The notes under the pieces are model-generated. The model made no database searches and was not told the origin of the DNA. It saw only the letters and a program-made list of their open reading frames with translations. A program made the position numbers and the translations under genes. 43,162 nt of DNA from Sedimenticola sp. (GTDB lineage: Bacteria > Pseudomonadota > Gammaproteobacteria > Chromatiales > Chromatiaceae): assembly GCA_026989135.1 (NCBI GenBank), contig JALSJZ010000151.1, positions 1-43,162 on the forward strand, given 5' to 3'. Below are positions 1 through 7,537 of this stretch, in pieces; positions within the stretch are counted from its first letter, which is position 1, and each line of letters starts with the position of its first letter.

Positions 1-94
1 TGGTAGTGAACAGTTTGTGGCTTCACTGGAAAAGTTGGCAAAAAGAACACTTCGGTTTCGCCCGCAAGGCAGACCTGTTAATGATAAAGGGTAG
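1..94 (+). pseudogene. C-terminal end of a REP-associated Y1 (IS200-like) transposase, cut by the window edge
   Basis: The frame starting at base 2 reads GSEQFVASLEKLAKRTLRFR then PQGRPVNDKG and stops at TAG 92-94. The GxExFVxxLE...LRxRxxGRP pattern is the usual tail of REP-associated tyrosine transposases (Y1/HUH nucleases that mobilise short palindromes). The catalytic part would lie left of the window, so it cannot be told whether the gene is whole. The stop codon lies inside the first REP-like palindrome, and an almost identical tail recurs at 185-277. Recognition rests only on this short tail. Confidence 0.5.
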
Positions 95-107
95 CGTCCC
101 CTTTAGT
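1..107 (+). repeat. 107-bp direct repeat, copy A (copy B at 184-290)
   Basis: Bases 1-107 recur without a visible difference at 184-290, an offset of 183 bp. The repeat carries the transposase tail and one REP-like palindrome. It looks like a recent tandem duplication of the 3' end of a REP transposase unit, or an assembly artefact in a repeat-rich spot. Confidence 0.9.
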
Positions 108-317
108 TCCATAAAGGGTAGCGTCCCCTTTAGTTCCCTGCTAGAAAACTGCTACAAAGGAATGTAGAGAAAGGCCTGCCCTGTGGTAGTGAACAGTTTG
201 TGGCTTCACTGGAAAAGTTGGCAAAAAGAACACTTCGGTTTCGCCCGCAAGGCAGACCTGTTAATGATAAAGGGTAGCGTCCCCTTTAGTATGATAAAGG
301 GTAGCGTCCCCTTTAGT
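84..317 (+). repeat. Four copies of a 24-nt REP-like palindrome
   Basis: A 24-nt unit with core AAAGGGTAGCGTCCCCTTT occurs at 84-107, 111-134, 267-290 and 294-317. AAAGGG and CCCTTT arms can form a hairpin. Palindromes of this kind next to a REP-associated transposase tail are expected for a REP/BIME array. A fifth, partial piece (CCCCTTTAGT, about 318-328) reaches the point where menF is truncated. Confidence 0.75.
134..277 (+). pseudogene. Second, longer fragment of the REP-associated transposase C-terminus
   Basis: The frame is open from just after TAG 131-133 to TAG 275-277. It reads FPARKLLQRNVEKGLPC followed by the same GSEQFVASLE tail as at the window start. There is no start codon with a ribosome site and no HUH catalytic motif, so this is a 3' fragment produced by the duplication. 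It shows what preceded the tail in the parent gene. Confidence 0.5.
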
Positions 318-323
318 TCCCCT

Positions 324-1268
324 TTAGTCCCAGGTCGGGTGTAAAAGCCGCAGCATTGCATTGCCGAGAGCGGGCTGGTGGACGGCCTGCATATCGACAT
401 GGTATTCCGTTTTGAGATGGATGACCGATCCGGCACGAACCGAGCGTGGCCCGCTCTCCCAAAACTTGTGCAGGCGCAGAGATTTGAATTGCGCCACAAT
501 AAAACGGCTGACCATGGCCTGCTCTTCGATCTCCTTCTGGTTCCAGACGGCCTCCGATAGTGGCGCATCCATGGGGTAGGCTCGGGTGCCTGCCAGTGAG
601 ATCGTACGGAATTGTCCCTCCCGATCTATCCCTGCCAGCAACTCGGGGCTGGCACCCATCCAGCTGCCCAGGCCGGGCAGGGCAATAAGGCTGACAAGAG
701 CATCCGGCTGCTGGTTATCCAAATGCTGCAACAGACCCAACAGATCTGACTTTCCGGCCAGTGGCACCTGGAGCGTGCGGGCAATGATGACCTTCTCCAG
801 CTCATTGTGGGCAATCCGTTTCAGCGCTTCATTTACCACATTGAGGAAATGGGCCTTGTCAGTGCCGGGTTTTACGTCTGGTTGTTTTCCCGGATATGTT
901 TTCAGATTGGTTTGGGGTTGATTTGTGCATCTCCCCAGCGCATCCCAAAAGGCTGCCGGCGCTTCGTTGGCAGATATAATATTTGAGCCATCCTGCTGAA
1001 AGGTGATATGAAACTGTGGTCGTAACAATAGGGTCTGTCTGCTGCCTGGATCGATGAAGGGACTCACCACAAAGCCCGCTGTGCCATCCTGAATATCAAG
1101 CGGCTCCGCCTCGCAAGGGGTGGAAAAATCGATCAACAGATGGAAGTTACTGGAGTGGGGCAGACGCCAGATAGCGATGGCAGCTTCCAGCTCAATGGCC
1201 GCTGCCCAGAGTGTCCGTATTGACAGGTGGGCACTGCGTCCATCAGCAAAAAATGCGCCTGGCTTCAC
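324..1268 (-). pseudogene. menF: menF, isochorismate synthase, truncated at the C-terminus
   Basis: MenF converts chorismate to isochorismate, the first step of menaquinone synthesis. The 314-residue frame carries family landmarks: LEKVIIART (~res 158), GSWMGASPELL, SLAGTR, NQKEIEEQAMV and HLKTEY. It ends in LLHPTWD. In whole family members LHPT is followed by about 90 more residues holding catalytic-site arginine and a Mg2+-binding glutamate; these are absent. The stop falls where the sequence enters the REP array at ~325, so the 3' part was lost by rearrangement, unless assembly is wrong. The start is GTG, overlapping the menI stop as GTGA. As it stands it should not make an active enzyme. 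Confidence 0.8.
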
Positions 1269-1687
1269 AGCGTGGTCTGCTTCTGTTTCAGATTCGCCAG
1301 CGTCACTCTTGAGAGGCAGACCAACTCTTCTGCCTCATTGGTAATGCGAACCTCCCAGACCTGTGTCATATTACCAATATGGGCGGGGGTCGCCTCGCCA
1401 AAAACCCAGCCCTCATGCACAGATTTTATGTGGTTGGCATTGATCTCGACCCCAACTGCCATTTCGTCGGGAAAACCGACATTGGCCATGCCGCCAATAC
1501 TGGCCAGGGTCTCGGCAAATGCTGTCGAAGCGCCACCGTGGAGCACGCCAGAAGGTTGCGTCGTGCGCCTGTCTACCGGCATTTTTCCGTTGACCCGGCT
1601 CTTTTCCAGGGTCGTTATCTCAATACCAAGATGTTTGATCAGGGTATCTTCAAGCTGCTTTTCGAGTGTTTGAAGTGTGCTGACCAT
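1265..1687 (-). CDS. menI: Hotdog-fold thioesterase, probable 1,4-dihydroxy-2-naphthoyl-CoA hydrolase
   Basis: A 140-residue PaaI/YdiI-type hotdog thioesterase. The segment HGGASTAFAETLASIGG (res 50-66) matches the catalytic helix of the family, with His50 and the nucleophile/base Glu59. Lying between menA and menF, it most likely hydrolyses 1,4-dihydroxy-2-naphthoyl-CoA in menaquinone synthesis; broader acyl-CoA thioesterase activity cannot be excluded. It is cytosolic, with no signal peptide. It lies 7 bp downstream of menA and overlaps menF by 4 bp, so translational coupling is likely. Confidence 0.8.
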   Translation of the reverse strand: MVSTLQTLEKQLEDTLIKHLGIEITTLEKSRVNGKMPVDRRTTQPSGVLHGGASTAFAETLASIGGMANVGFPDEMAVGVEINANHIKSVHEGWVFGEATPAHIGNMTQVWEVRITNEAEELVCLSRVTLANLKQKQTTL

Positions 1688-1694
1688 TCCATAT

Positions 1695-2546
1695 CTACCT
1701 GCTTAGAACCATTAAATAGGCCGCACCAAAGAGGAGGAAAAAGCGCCCCGTCAGCGGCGTTAGCCGACTTCGATCACTTGCCTCCAGAAGGCGTTTAATA
1801 GGCACCAGCAGCGGCAAGGGCAGCAGCAGCCACAACAGCTGAACCTGGCTGGAGTCAGAGAGCAATACAGCCAGCAGGTAGGCCGTTGCGATCAACAACC
1901 AGTAGAGCTGCACGCTGTTTCGATAGCCGATGCGTACCGTGAGCGTCCGCGTTCCAAGCTGGGTATCTTCATCAAGGTCGCGCAGTTCATTGCTCAACAG
2001 CAGCAGTGAAATCAGCAGGCTGACCGGCAGGGAGAGCAGCAGAGCAGAGCTGGAAAATTGGCCGCTCATGGCCAGATATGCGCCCTGCACCATGACCACC
2101 CCCATAACCAGAAACACCTGCACCACCCCCAGCCCACGATGCTTGAAATTCAGCGGCCCCATGTTGTAACTGAGCGCGGCGAGGGTGGAGAGGAAGACGA
2201 TCACAAACAGCGGCCAGCCACGCAGTGAAACCAGATAAAGCGCAACCAATGCGGCCACTGTGAGGCAGAGTATACCGGCGTTTCTGTTGCGGCGGATCAT
2301 TGCTGCGGCGGCTGATTCAGAGGCATCTTTTGTTAGTGCAGGCAGATCTTCGATATCATTGATCAGGTTAATGCCGGCTTGCGCAAGAACCCCTCCCAGC
2401 ATTACCCACAGGGCAATCGAGGCAGTGGTAAATCCGTCATGCCACGCAAGCAGAATACCCAGCCCACAGGAGATCAGAGCCACGGAGAGAGAGAAGGGTC
2501 TGAGTGCTTTGATCCAATGATATTGCTTCAATGTATTATCAGGCAC
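1695..2546 (-). CDS. menA: UbiA-family prenyltransferase, probable 1,4-dihydroxy-2-naphthoate polyprenyltransferase
   Basis: A 283-residue integral membrane protein with about eight hydrophobic segments. The first aspartate motif is NLINDIEDLP (res 60-69) and the second is LRDLDEDTQLGTRTL (~res 188-202), both expected for Mg2+-dependent UbiA prenyltransferases; GTRTL is typical of the MenA branch. It would join the polyprenyl chain to dihydroxynaphthoate at the inner membrane. The start appears to be GTG at 2544-2546, 17 bp after the FAD-enzyme stop; a nearby ATG is out of frame and stops after four codons. The menI and menF neighbours favour MenA over UbiA. Confidence 0.8.
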   Translation of the reverse strand: MPDNTLKQYHWIKALRPFSLSVALISCGLGILLAWHDGFTTASIALWVMLGGVLAQAGINLINDIEDLPALTKDASESAAAAMIRRNRNAGILCLTVAALVALYLVSLRGWPLFVIVFLSTLAALSYNMGPLNFKHRGLGVVQVFLVMGVVMVQGAYLAMSGQFSSSALLLSLPVSLLISLLLLSNELRDLDEDTQLGTRTLTVRIGYRNSVQLYWLLIATAYLLAVLLSDSSQVQLLWLLLPLPLLVPIKRLLEASDRSRLTPLTGRFFLLFGAAYLMVLSR

Positions 2547-2563
2547 GCTTCATTTATCCTGGA

Positions 2564-3712
2564 TCAATCATCACAGCAGCCGCCACGACACCAGATGCAG
2601 TGGCAGTCGATATGGTCACAAGAGACATCTTTGCGCATGCTCGCATGGCGGCGTCTGGCCCATGGTGCCAGCAGGCGCTTGGGCAGAGAGGGTTGATACT
2701 GCCGTCGCAGTGACTCACGCAGGTCTGTTTTGTTGCTGAGACTTCGCAGGCACCAGCTGTAACCACGGTTTCCCATCAGACTGTAGAGCACCCGGTTGAC
2801 AACGGAGGTATCCATCTGTGGTTTCAATTCGCGTTGCCAAAGGGTGTCGTAGTCTTCACCATTCAACAGGCTTTGCGCGGCCAGCACGCCGGATGAGATG
2901 GCCAGGCGCATGCCGAATCCCCACAATGTGTCCTGAAAGCCGGCCTGCTCCCCCACCAGTGGATGGAGGCCACTGTAAGCACTCTGAGGAATGTGGAAAT
3001 TGCCGCTGCCGCCATGAGGTTTGGGATTTTTCATCTCAAGGCTAACCAGTCTCTGGAATGCCTCCAGCGTTCGCTGCACATAAAGCTTCTCCTGTTTGAA
3101 ACCGGAAAACATACAGCTCTTGACGGTGCCTCTGCCGTTGATCACCAACAGATAGGCATAGCCCTGTGGCGCCAGTTCATTGTCACAGATCGCCCAGAAA
3201 CCGTCTGCCATATCCGTCTCAAAATGATAGCCCACTGCAATGGCATCGGCCGCTCGTGGGCCAACAGCAAGGATGCCTTCTCCCTCCATCTGATCCAGTC
3301 GGCTGTTGAAACGCACCTCTACGCCAAGCGATTGGGCTTGTTTGAGCAGAGCGCTATCCAGCGTGCCGGGGCCTGGGCCGCGCTCTACCAGATAAAAGAG
3401 TACCCCATCGCTTTTGATCTCATGGCGCTTGCCGCTGGCATCAAAAAAGGTGCCATTATGGGAGGGCACGGCATCAAAGTCTGTGGTAAATCCCTGCCCC
3501 TCCAGCACGCTCAAAACATCCTCTTTGGTCGTCCAGTTTTCCAGACCCTGAAAATCACCGCCAAAGCGGTGACCGACCTCCTGGTGTGCTTCGTGTACCA
3601 CCACCTGGCGTCCTGCATGTGCCAGGGTGATTGCTGCGGCCAAGCCCGCAGGGCCGGCACCTGCGATCTTGACAGGTGCTTTGGGGCAGGCATTTTTTTT
3701 ATCATTAGACAT
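2564..3712 (-). CDS. FAD-dependent oxidoreductase, geranylgeranyl-reductase family, with Cys-rich tail
   Basis: A 382-residue protein with an N-terminal dinucleotide-binding motif GAGPAGLAAA (res 17-26) followed by the VVHEAHQEVGHRF segment and, near res 270-300, the conserved WGFGMRLAISSGVLAAQSLL helix of the geranylgeranyl reductase/FixC-like family. These enzymes reduce isoprenoid double bonds or carry electrons through FAD. Its place directly before menA suggests a role in quinone synthesis, for example side-chain saturation as in MenJ; this is inference. The last ~20 residues hold six cysteines and two histidines, not usual for the family and possibly a metal site. The start ATG at 3712 lies 25 bp after the 8-haem cytochrome stop. 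Confidence 0.65.
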   Translation of the reverse strand: MSNDKKNACPKAPVKIAGAGPAGLAAAITLAHAGRQVVVHEAHQEVGHRFGGDFQGLENWTTKEDVLSVLEGQGFTTDFDAVPSHNGTFFDASGKRHEIKSDGVLFYLVERGPGPGTLDSALLKQAQSLGVEVRFNSRLDQMEGEGILAVGPRAADAIAVGYHFETDMADGFWAICDNELAPQGYAYLLVINGRGTVKSCMFSGFKQEKLYVQRTLEAFQRLVSLEMKNPKPHGGSGNFHIPQSAYSGLHPLVGEQAGFQDTLWGFGMRLAISSGVLAAQSLLNGEDYDTLWQRELKPQMDTSVVNRVLYSLMGNRGYSWCLRSLSNKTDLRESLRRQYQPSLPKRLLAPWARRRHASMRKDVSCDHIDCHCIWCRGGCCDD

Positions 3713-3737
3713 ACACTGTAACCTGTTAATCAGTTAG

Positions 3738-4514
3738 CTATTTTTTGTGACAGATGGTGCAGAAAGAGTTCATCTTCGTATTGTCGTAGTAGAGAAGGTT
3801 GGGTGTGTCGCCCGCATGTGGGTTGTGACACCCTGCGCAGGTAAACTCCCGCCCCGGCCTAAGGGGATCAGGTACCCCTCCGGTGGGGTGCCCCGCGCTG
3901 GAGAAACCACGGATCAGATGTGCCCCGCTGGCTTTATCTTCGTGGCAGGATATGCAGTGGCTCGTCGTTTTGATATGGGCCCTGAAGGGCTGATCCGTTG
4001 CATGGGGATCGTGGCATATCGTACAGCTGATCAGAGAGGGGCCATGCCGGTATTTCTTGGCTGCCCAGATCTGCATTCGCTCTTCATGACACTGTATGCA
4101 TAGTTTGCTGTCAGGTTTTATGACCGCATATTTTCCTTGCTCTGAATCTTCATCATGACAGCTAAGGCAGGCCCATACTGCGGCAGGCCCATGCACAAAC
4201 CTGAAGTTGATTATCTGTCTGTGGCATGTTTTACAGGTTGAATCCTTGGAGTTTTGCGGTGTGCCGCCCATATTGTGGCAGGGCATGCAGGCGGCCTCTT
4301 TGGCCGGGGTATGAAAGATATTTTTTTTGTGCGCGGATGGTGCTTTTTTATGTTGGCTTGAATCACTGCTCGGGCTTGTGACCGATATGAAAGGCGTTGT
4401 ATTTGCATTAACAGCCGAAACCAGCAGTAGTGCTGCTGTTGCACTCTGCAAGCGGAGCCCCTTATTGACAGCCTTAACCAAGGGGTTCCACAGTTGATAG
4501 ATAGGCTGCTTCAT
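3738..4514 (-). CDS. Octahaem c-type cytochrome, doubled-CXXCH family
   Basis: A 258-residue exported protein with eight CXXCH haem-binding motifs: CMPCH, CKTCH, CLSCH, CIQCH, CTICH, CISCH, CAGCH and CTICH. Several are followed by HDPHA/NPHA, the mark of the doubled-CXXCH domain. A hydrophobic stretch at res ~22-37 could be a signal peptide or anchor after an unusually long N-terminus. It should lie in the periplasm as an electron conduit; no substrate-binding domain is recognisable. The start ATG overlaps the stop of the thioredoxin-fold/TPR gene by 4 bp. The partner is probably the 15-haem cytochrome upstream in the same block. Confidence 0.85.
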   Translation of the reverse strand: MKQPIYQLWNPLVKAVNKGLRLQSATAALLLVSAVNANTTPFISVTSPSSDSSQHKKAPSAHKKNIFHTPAKEAACMPCHNMGGTPQNSKDSTCKTCHRQIINFRFVHGPAAVWACLSCHDEDSEQGKYAVIKPDSKLCIQCHEERMQIWAAKKYRHGPSLISCTICHDPHATDQPFRAHIKTTSHCISCHEDKASGAHLIRGFSSAGHPTGGVPDPLRPGREFTCAGCHNPHAGDTPNLLYYDNTKMNSFCTICHKK

Positions 4515-5608
4515 AGTTTAAGCATCCGTTCGAGTGCTTTTCTGTAGCTTTCTGCTGCTGCGGCATAATTTTTATGCGCCTCAAACAGTTTGGCCTGATA
4601 GATGTAGATATTGGAATCAGCCTGGTTTATCTCTTTTGCTTTCTCAAACATCTTTCGTGATTGTTTAATATCTGACTGTTTGCCATAGCTGTATCCAAGA
4701 TAGTAATAACAGGGGGTATAGGCTGCGTCACTTTTCATTCCCCTGGCAATCAGGCCCTCTCCTTTGGCATGCTCTCCAGTGTCGATCAACAGCATGCCCA
4801 GTTCACAAAGGGCAACGGCATTTTCAGGTGCTATTGAGAGGGCCTCTCTAAAATGGCTCTTTGCCTTGTCAATCTGCGCACTCTTTAGATAGAGCCTGCC
4901 AAGTGCCAGGTGTGGAGCAGCAAACTTTGGGTCGGCTGCTGCTGATTTCAGAAACCATCTCTCTGCTAAAGCCGTCCTGGATCTTGATCTTAAAAGCACA
5001 TTGTTTCCCGTATTGAACAGCATCATTGCTCGTTTGTTGGGTTGGTGGCCGGACTTCTGCCTGAGATTCAGGGGTGGCTTTCTGCCCTCCAGTGTTGCTG
5101 TGACAAAGTCTGCCATCTCTTCCGCACCAGCAATGGGGAAGCCGGAAAGCTCATACCTGATGTTTCTCCTTTTATCCAGAATAACGATTGTGGGAACCGC
5201 AATGACGCCATAATCACTGAATGCATTCAGCCCGTAATCTATGATATTCGGGAAGCCGAGCTTTAGTCTGTCCGCCATGGATGTTACGACCGCCCGCAGA
5301 TCCTCGCTTCCACCCTCCGCATTGATACCGACAACAGAGAGTCCCCGGCCATCGTATTTCTCAAACAGCACTTGCGCTCTTTTCAGAGCTATTTCAGATT
5401 TTGCGCTCCATGAGGCCCAGAAGATCAATAGTGTGAGCTTCTCACCCAGCAGATCATCCAGAGCCTGTTCATCGCCGCCAACGCCCTTTAGCGTAAAATC
5501 AGGAGCGGCAGATCCAACCTGTAGATGCTTAAGCGTGGCAGCAGATGGTGGTGGCAGAAACAGCAGGCCGGATAGCAAAAAAACAGTTAGGAGATATGGC
5601 TTATTCAT
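4511..5608 (-). CDS. Thioredoxin-fold (TlpA-like) protein fused to TPR repeats, CxxC lost
   Basis: 365 residues: a signal peptide (~1-24), a TlpA/AhpC-type thioredoxin domain (~30-170) and four or so TPR units (~215-362). The redox motif expected as W-C-x-x-C reads W67-S68-A69-K70-S71, so both cysteines are serine. The fold is otherwise kept, including the cis-proline in VIAVPTIVIL. It therefore cannot act as a disulfide reductase and may serve as a binding scaffold, perhaps in maturation of the cytochromes on either side (inference). It overlaps the 8-haem cytochrome by 4 bp. A 304-bp repeat-filled gap separates it from the TPR gene upstream. Confidence 0.75.
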   Translation of the reverse strand: MNKPYLLTVFLLSGLLFLPPPSAATLKHLQVGSAAPDFTLKGVGGDEQALDDLLGEKLTLLIFWASWSAKSEIALKRAQVLFEKYDGRGLSVVGINAEGGSEDLRAVVTSMADRLKLGFPNIIDYGLNAFSDYGVIAVPTIVILDKRRNIRYELSGFPIAGAEEMADFVTATLEGRKPPLNLRQKSGHQPNKRAMMLFNTGNNVLLRSRSRTALAERWFLKSAAADPKFAAPHLALGRLYLKSAQIDKAKSHFREALSIAPENAVALCELGMLLIDTGEHAKGEGLIARGMKSDAAYTPCYYYLGYSYGKQSDIKQSRKMFEKAKEINQADSNIYIYQAKLFEAHKNYAAAAESYRKALERMLKL

Positions 5609-5632
5609 GCTGCGCGCATCAACATTGCCTTA

Positions 5633-5794
5633 GAGGTACTTGCAAAACTCCTGAGACAGCCCCTGGCGGCGTTAAAAACCGGCTCAAAATGCTCATTTGC
5701 TGCATGTAAACTCCGCTTTTTCGCAAATTTTTGCCTCGCCTAAAGCGCCTACTTTTGGTGCCAGGAGCAGTCTCAGGAGTTTTGCAAGCACCTC
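5633..5794. repeat. 162-bp inverted-repeat element (MITE-like)
   Basis: The ends 5633-5657 and 5770-5794 are 25-nt inverted repeats with one mismatch (core TTGCAAAACTCCTGAGAC). The 112-bp interior has no meaningful ORF. It lies in the gap between the TPR and thioredoxin-fold genes. A short palindrome at 32661-32680 is made of the same terminal sequence joined head to head, which suggests a mobile or formerly mobile repeat family. Confidence 0.7.
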
Positions 5795-5802
5795 CTTATT
5801 AA

Positions 5803-5905
5803 CATGCTTTTTCAGGATTAGCAGGAGTGCCCTGTCTGGTTTTCTGGTGATTTCCGTAACCTTCATGTTAATCCTGAAAAATCCTGTTAATCATGTCTAT
5901 TCTTT
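5803..5905. repeat. Dispersed palindromic repeat, family TTTTTCAGGAT, copy 1
   Basis: It starts with AACATGCTTTTTCAGGATTA and ends with ATGTTAATCCTGAAAAATCC, the reverse complement with small changes. Related copies occur at 8786-8885 and 9574-9718, all in gaps of the nqr/cytochrome block. Copy 1 is more degenerate than the others. Confidence 0.6.
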
Positions 5906-5912
5906 ACGGTTG

Positions 5913-6185
5913 TCACCGTCGGCTCCGTTTGAACTTTTTTATGCCTGCTTTATATTCGGCAATGGCCTGCATGGGGTTGCCGAGTTTTTCGTAGATACGC
6001 CCTAGCTCATAGTGTGCTCTTGCAGGGTTTGGGTTTGACTTCAGAGCCTCTTTCAATGCCTTTTCAGCACCTTTGAGGTCGCCGTTTTTGGCCAGGGAAA
6101 TCCCCTTTTCCACATCCTGGGCATGCAAGGGTATAACTGTAAATATCAACAGTAATACTATTGCTTTAACCCTTTTTATGATCAT
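5913..6185 (-). CDS. Small exported TPR protein
   Basis: A 90-residue protein: signal peptide (~1-22, ending HAQ) then about two tetratricopeptide units with the consensus ARAHYELGRIYEKLGNPMQA. TPR proteins bind other proteins; here the probable partner is the 15-haem cytochrome, whose stop overlaps this start by 4 bp (ATGA). The very basic C-terminus is KKFKRSRR. Function beyond a periplasmic scaffold or assembly role cannot be read. Confidence 0.7.
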   Translation of the reverse strand: MIIKRVKAIVLLLIFTVIPLHAQDVEKGISLAKNGDLKGAEKALKEALKSNPNPARAHYELGRIYEKLGNPMQAIAEYKAGIKKFKRSRR

Positions 6186-7510
6186 CGGTTTGGCGCAGCT
6201 TTTGTCCGGTCATAACTAAAGGATTGATGGCAGCCAGGGCTGCACTTGCCGCCATTTGGGGTCAATGTAATATTGATGGGCAGACTCCAGGAGCCATAAG
6301 GCACCGCATCACGAATATGGCCGGGGTTGTTGCTGGCATGGGCGTCATGACAGGCGCGGCAGGTGCGACCCTTGCTTCTGTTGACGTGCAGGAAATGCAG
6401 GTTCTGGTCGCCATTTCTAAATCTCGTCAAGGTCGTTGTGCTGGCGGTTTCAGCAATGGTGTTCTGATGACACATAAAGCAGAGTTTGTAGTTGTCTGGA
6501 TTGTAGGGGGCATAAAAACGGCGGGGGAAATACTCCTTGAGCATCCTGAAGTTGGTAGAGCCATGCGGGTCATGGCATGCGGAGCAGTCGTTATCCCGGA
6601 TTGGGCCGTGGTGATTTGAGTTGGCGGCGAGAACCGCTTTTATGTCGGCAATCTTGCCGGTGCTGGTTTTATATTCCCGATCATGGCAGCGTATGCACAG
6701 AGCCAGCGGCTGGGCAGTGAGCTGCATGCTGTAGTCTGATGTGTGCGGGTCGTGGCAGCCGAGGCACCCTTTTTCTGCTGCCAGCCCTTTGTGTTTTACA
6801 GTTGCAGTGGCGATCTGCTCCTGCATATCCTCATGGCAGGAGAAGCAGAGTGCCTGACGCCCATCTTTGGCAAGCCCATATCTATAGTCACTGCTGTGCG
6901 GGTCATGGCACTTCACACACCCCTCTGCTGCCGGGTCATGGGTATATGGTTTCTGCGCAAGTTCTGCCTGTTGATCCGTATGGCATGAAAAGCAGACCTC
7001 ATTGCCTTCTGACATGAGCAGAAAGGGGGCATCCGAGGCGTGTGGATCATGGCAGATACCGCACTCCCCCAAGGAGGCGGGGCCGTGTGGAAATTTTCGC
7101 TGGAAGGGAGCTGCGTCATGGCAACTGAAACAGAGTCTGGAGCCCTCTTTTACAAGCAGAAATTTGAAAGGTGATTGATGGGGATCATGACAGTCGGTAC
7201 ATTTACCTTTTTTCACCGGAGAGTGGAGAGACTTTCCCGCATAGGGTTCATCATGACACTGATAACAGATGCTGCCGATATCTTTAATCGGTTTGAATTT
7301 ATGTTTTCCTGTATGTTCATGGCAGAACTTGCATCTGCCTGCTGCAACCGGGTCATGAATATAGCTGGCCTTGCCCATCTTGTTGTGGCAATTGGCCGTT
7401 ACACAGGAATCACCTTTTTTTGTAGCCGCAAACAGGCTGTTGGCATCAGGATAGAGAGAGAGCAGGAAGATTACCAATAGAGCCAACGGGTAAACTGTTT
7501 TTTTATTCAT
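6182..7510 (-). CDS. Large multihaem c-type cytochrome (13 CXXCH plus CX4CH and CX3CH)
   Basis: About 442 residues from the ATG at 7510, chosen because MNKKTVYPLALL begins a good signal peptide (~1-28); an upstream TTG would add seven residues. There are 13 standard CXXCH motifs plus CVTANCH (CX4CH) near the N-terminus and CSPGCH (CX3CH) near the C-terminus, so 13-15 haems. Many motifs are followed by HDPHxSD, giving the doubled-CXXCH pattern. It is predicted to be a periplasmic electron-transfer protein with no recognisable catalytic domain. It follows nqrF by 27 bp, where nqrM/apbE often lie, so it is probably expressed with the Nqr operon. It could connect the quinone pool to another redox partner (inference). 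Confidence 0.85.
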   Translation of the reverse strand: MNKKTVYPLALLVIFLLSLYPDANSLFAATKKGDSCVTANCHNKMGKASYIHDPVAAGRCKFCHEHTGKHKFKPIKDIGSICYQCHDEPYAGKSLHSPVKKGKCTDCHDPHQSPFKFLLVKEGSRLCFSCHDAAPFQRKFPHGPASLGECGICHDPHASDAPFLLMSEGNEVCFSCHTDQQAELAQKPYTHDPAAEGCVKCHDPHSSDYRYGLAKDGRQALCFSCHEDMQEQIATATVKHKGLAAEKGCLGCHDPHTSDYSMQLTAQPLALCIRCHDREYKTSTGKIADIKAVLAANSNHHGPIRDNDCSACHDPHGSTNFRMLKEYFPRRFYAPYNPDNYKLCFMCHQNTIAETASTTTLTRFRNGDQNLHFLHVNRSKGRTCRACHDAHASNNPGHIRDAVPYGSWSLPINITLTPNGGKCSPGCHQSFSYDRTKAAPNR

Positions 7511-7537
7511 GATCCGGTTAAGCCCGCCCAAGAATCA

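Noticed and set aside
2963-3721. A 252-codon plus-strand open frame
   Set aside because: It lies opposite the FAD oxidoreductase, which has clear family motifs; no domain of its own.
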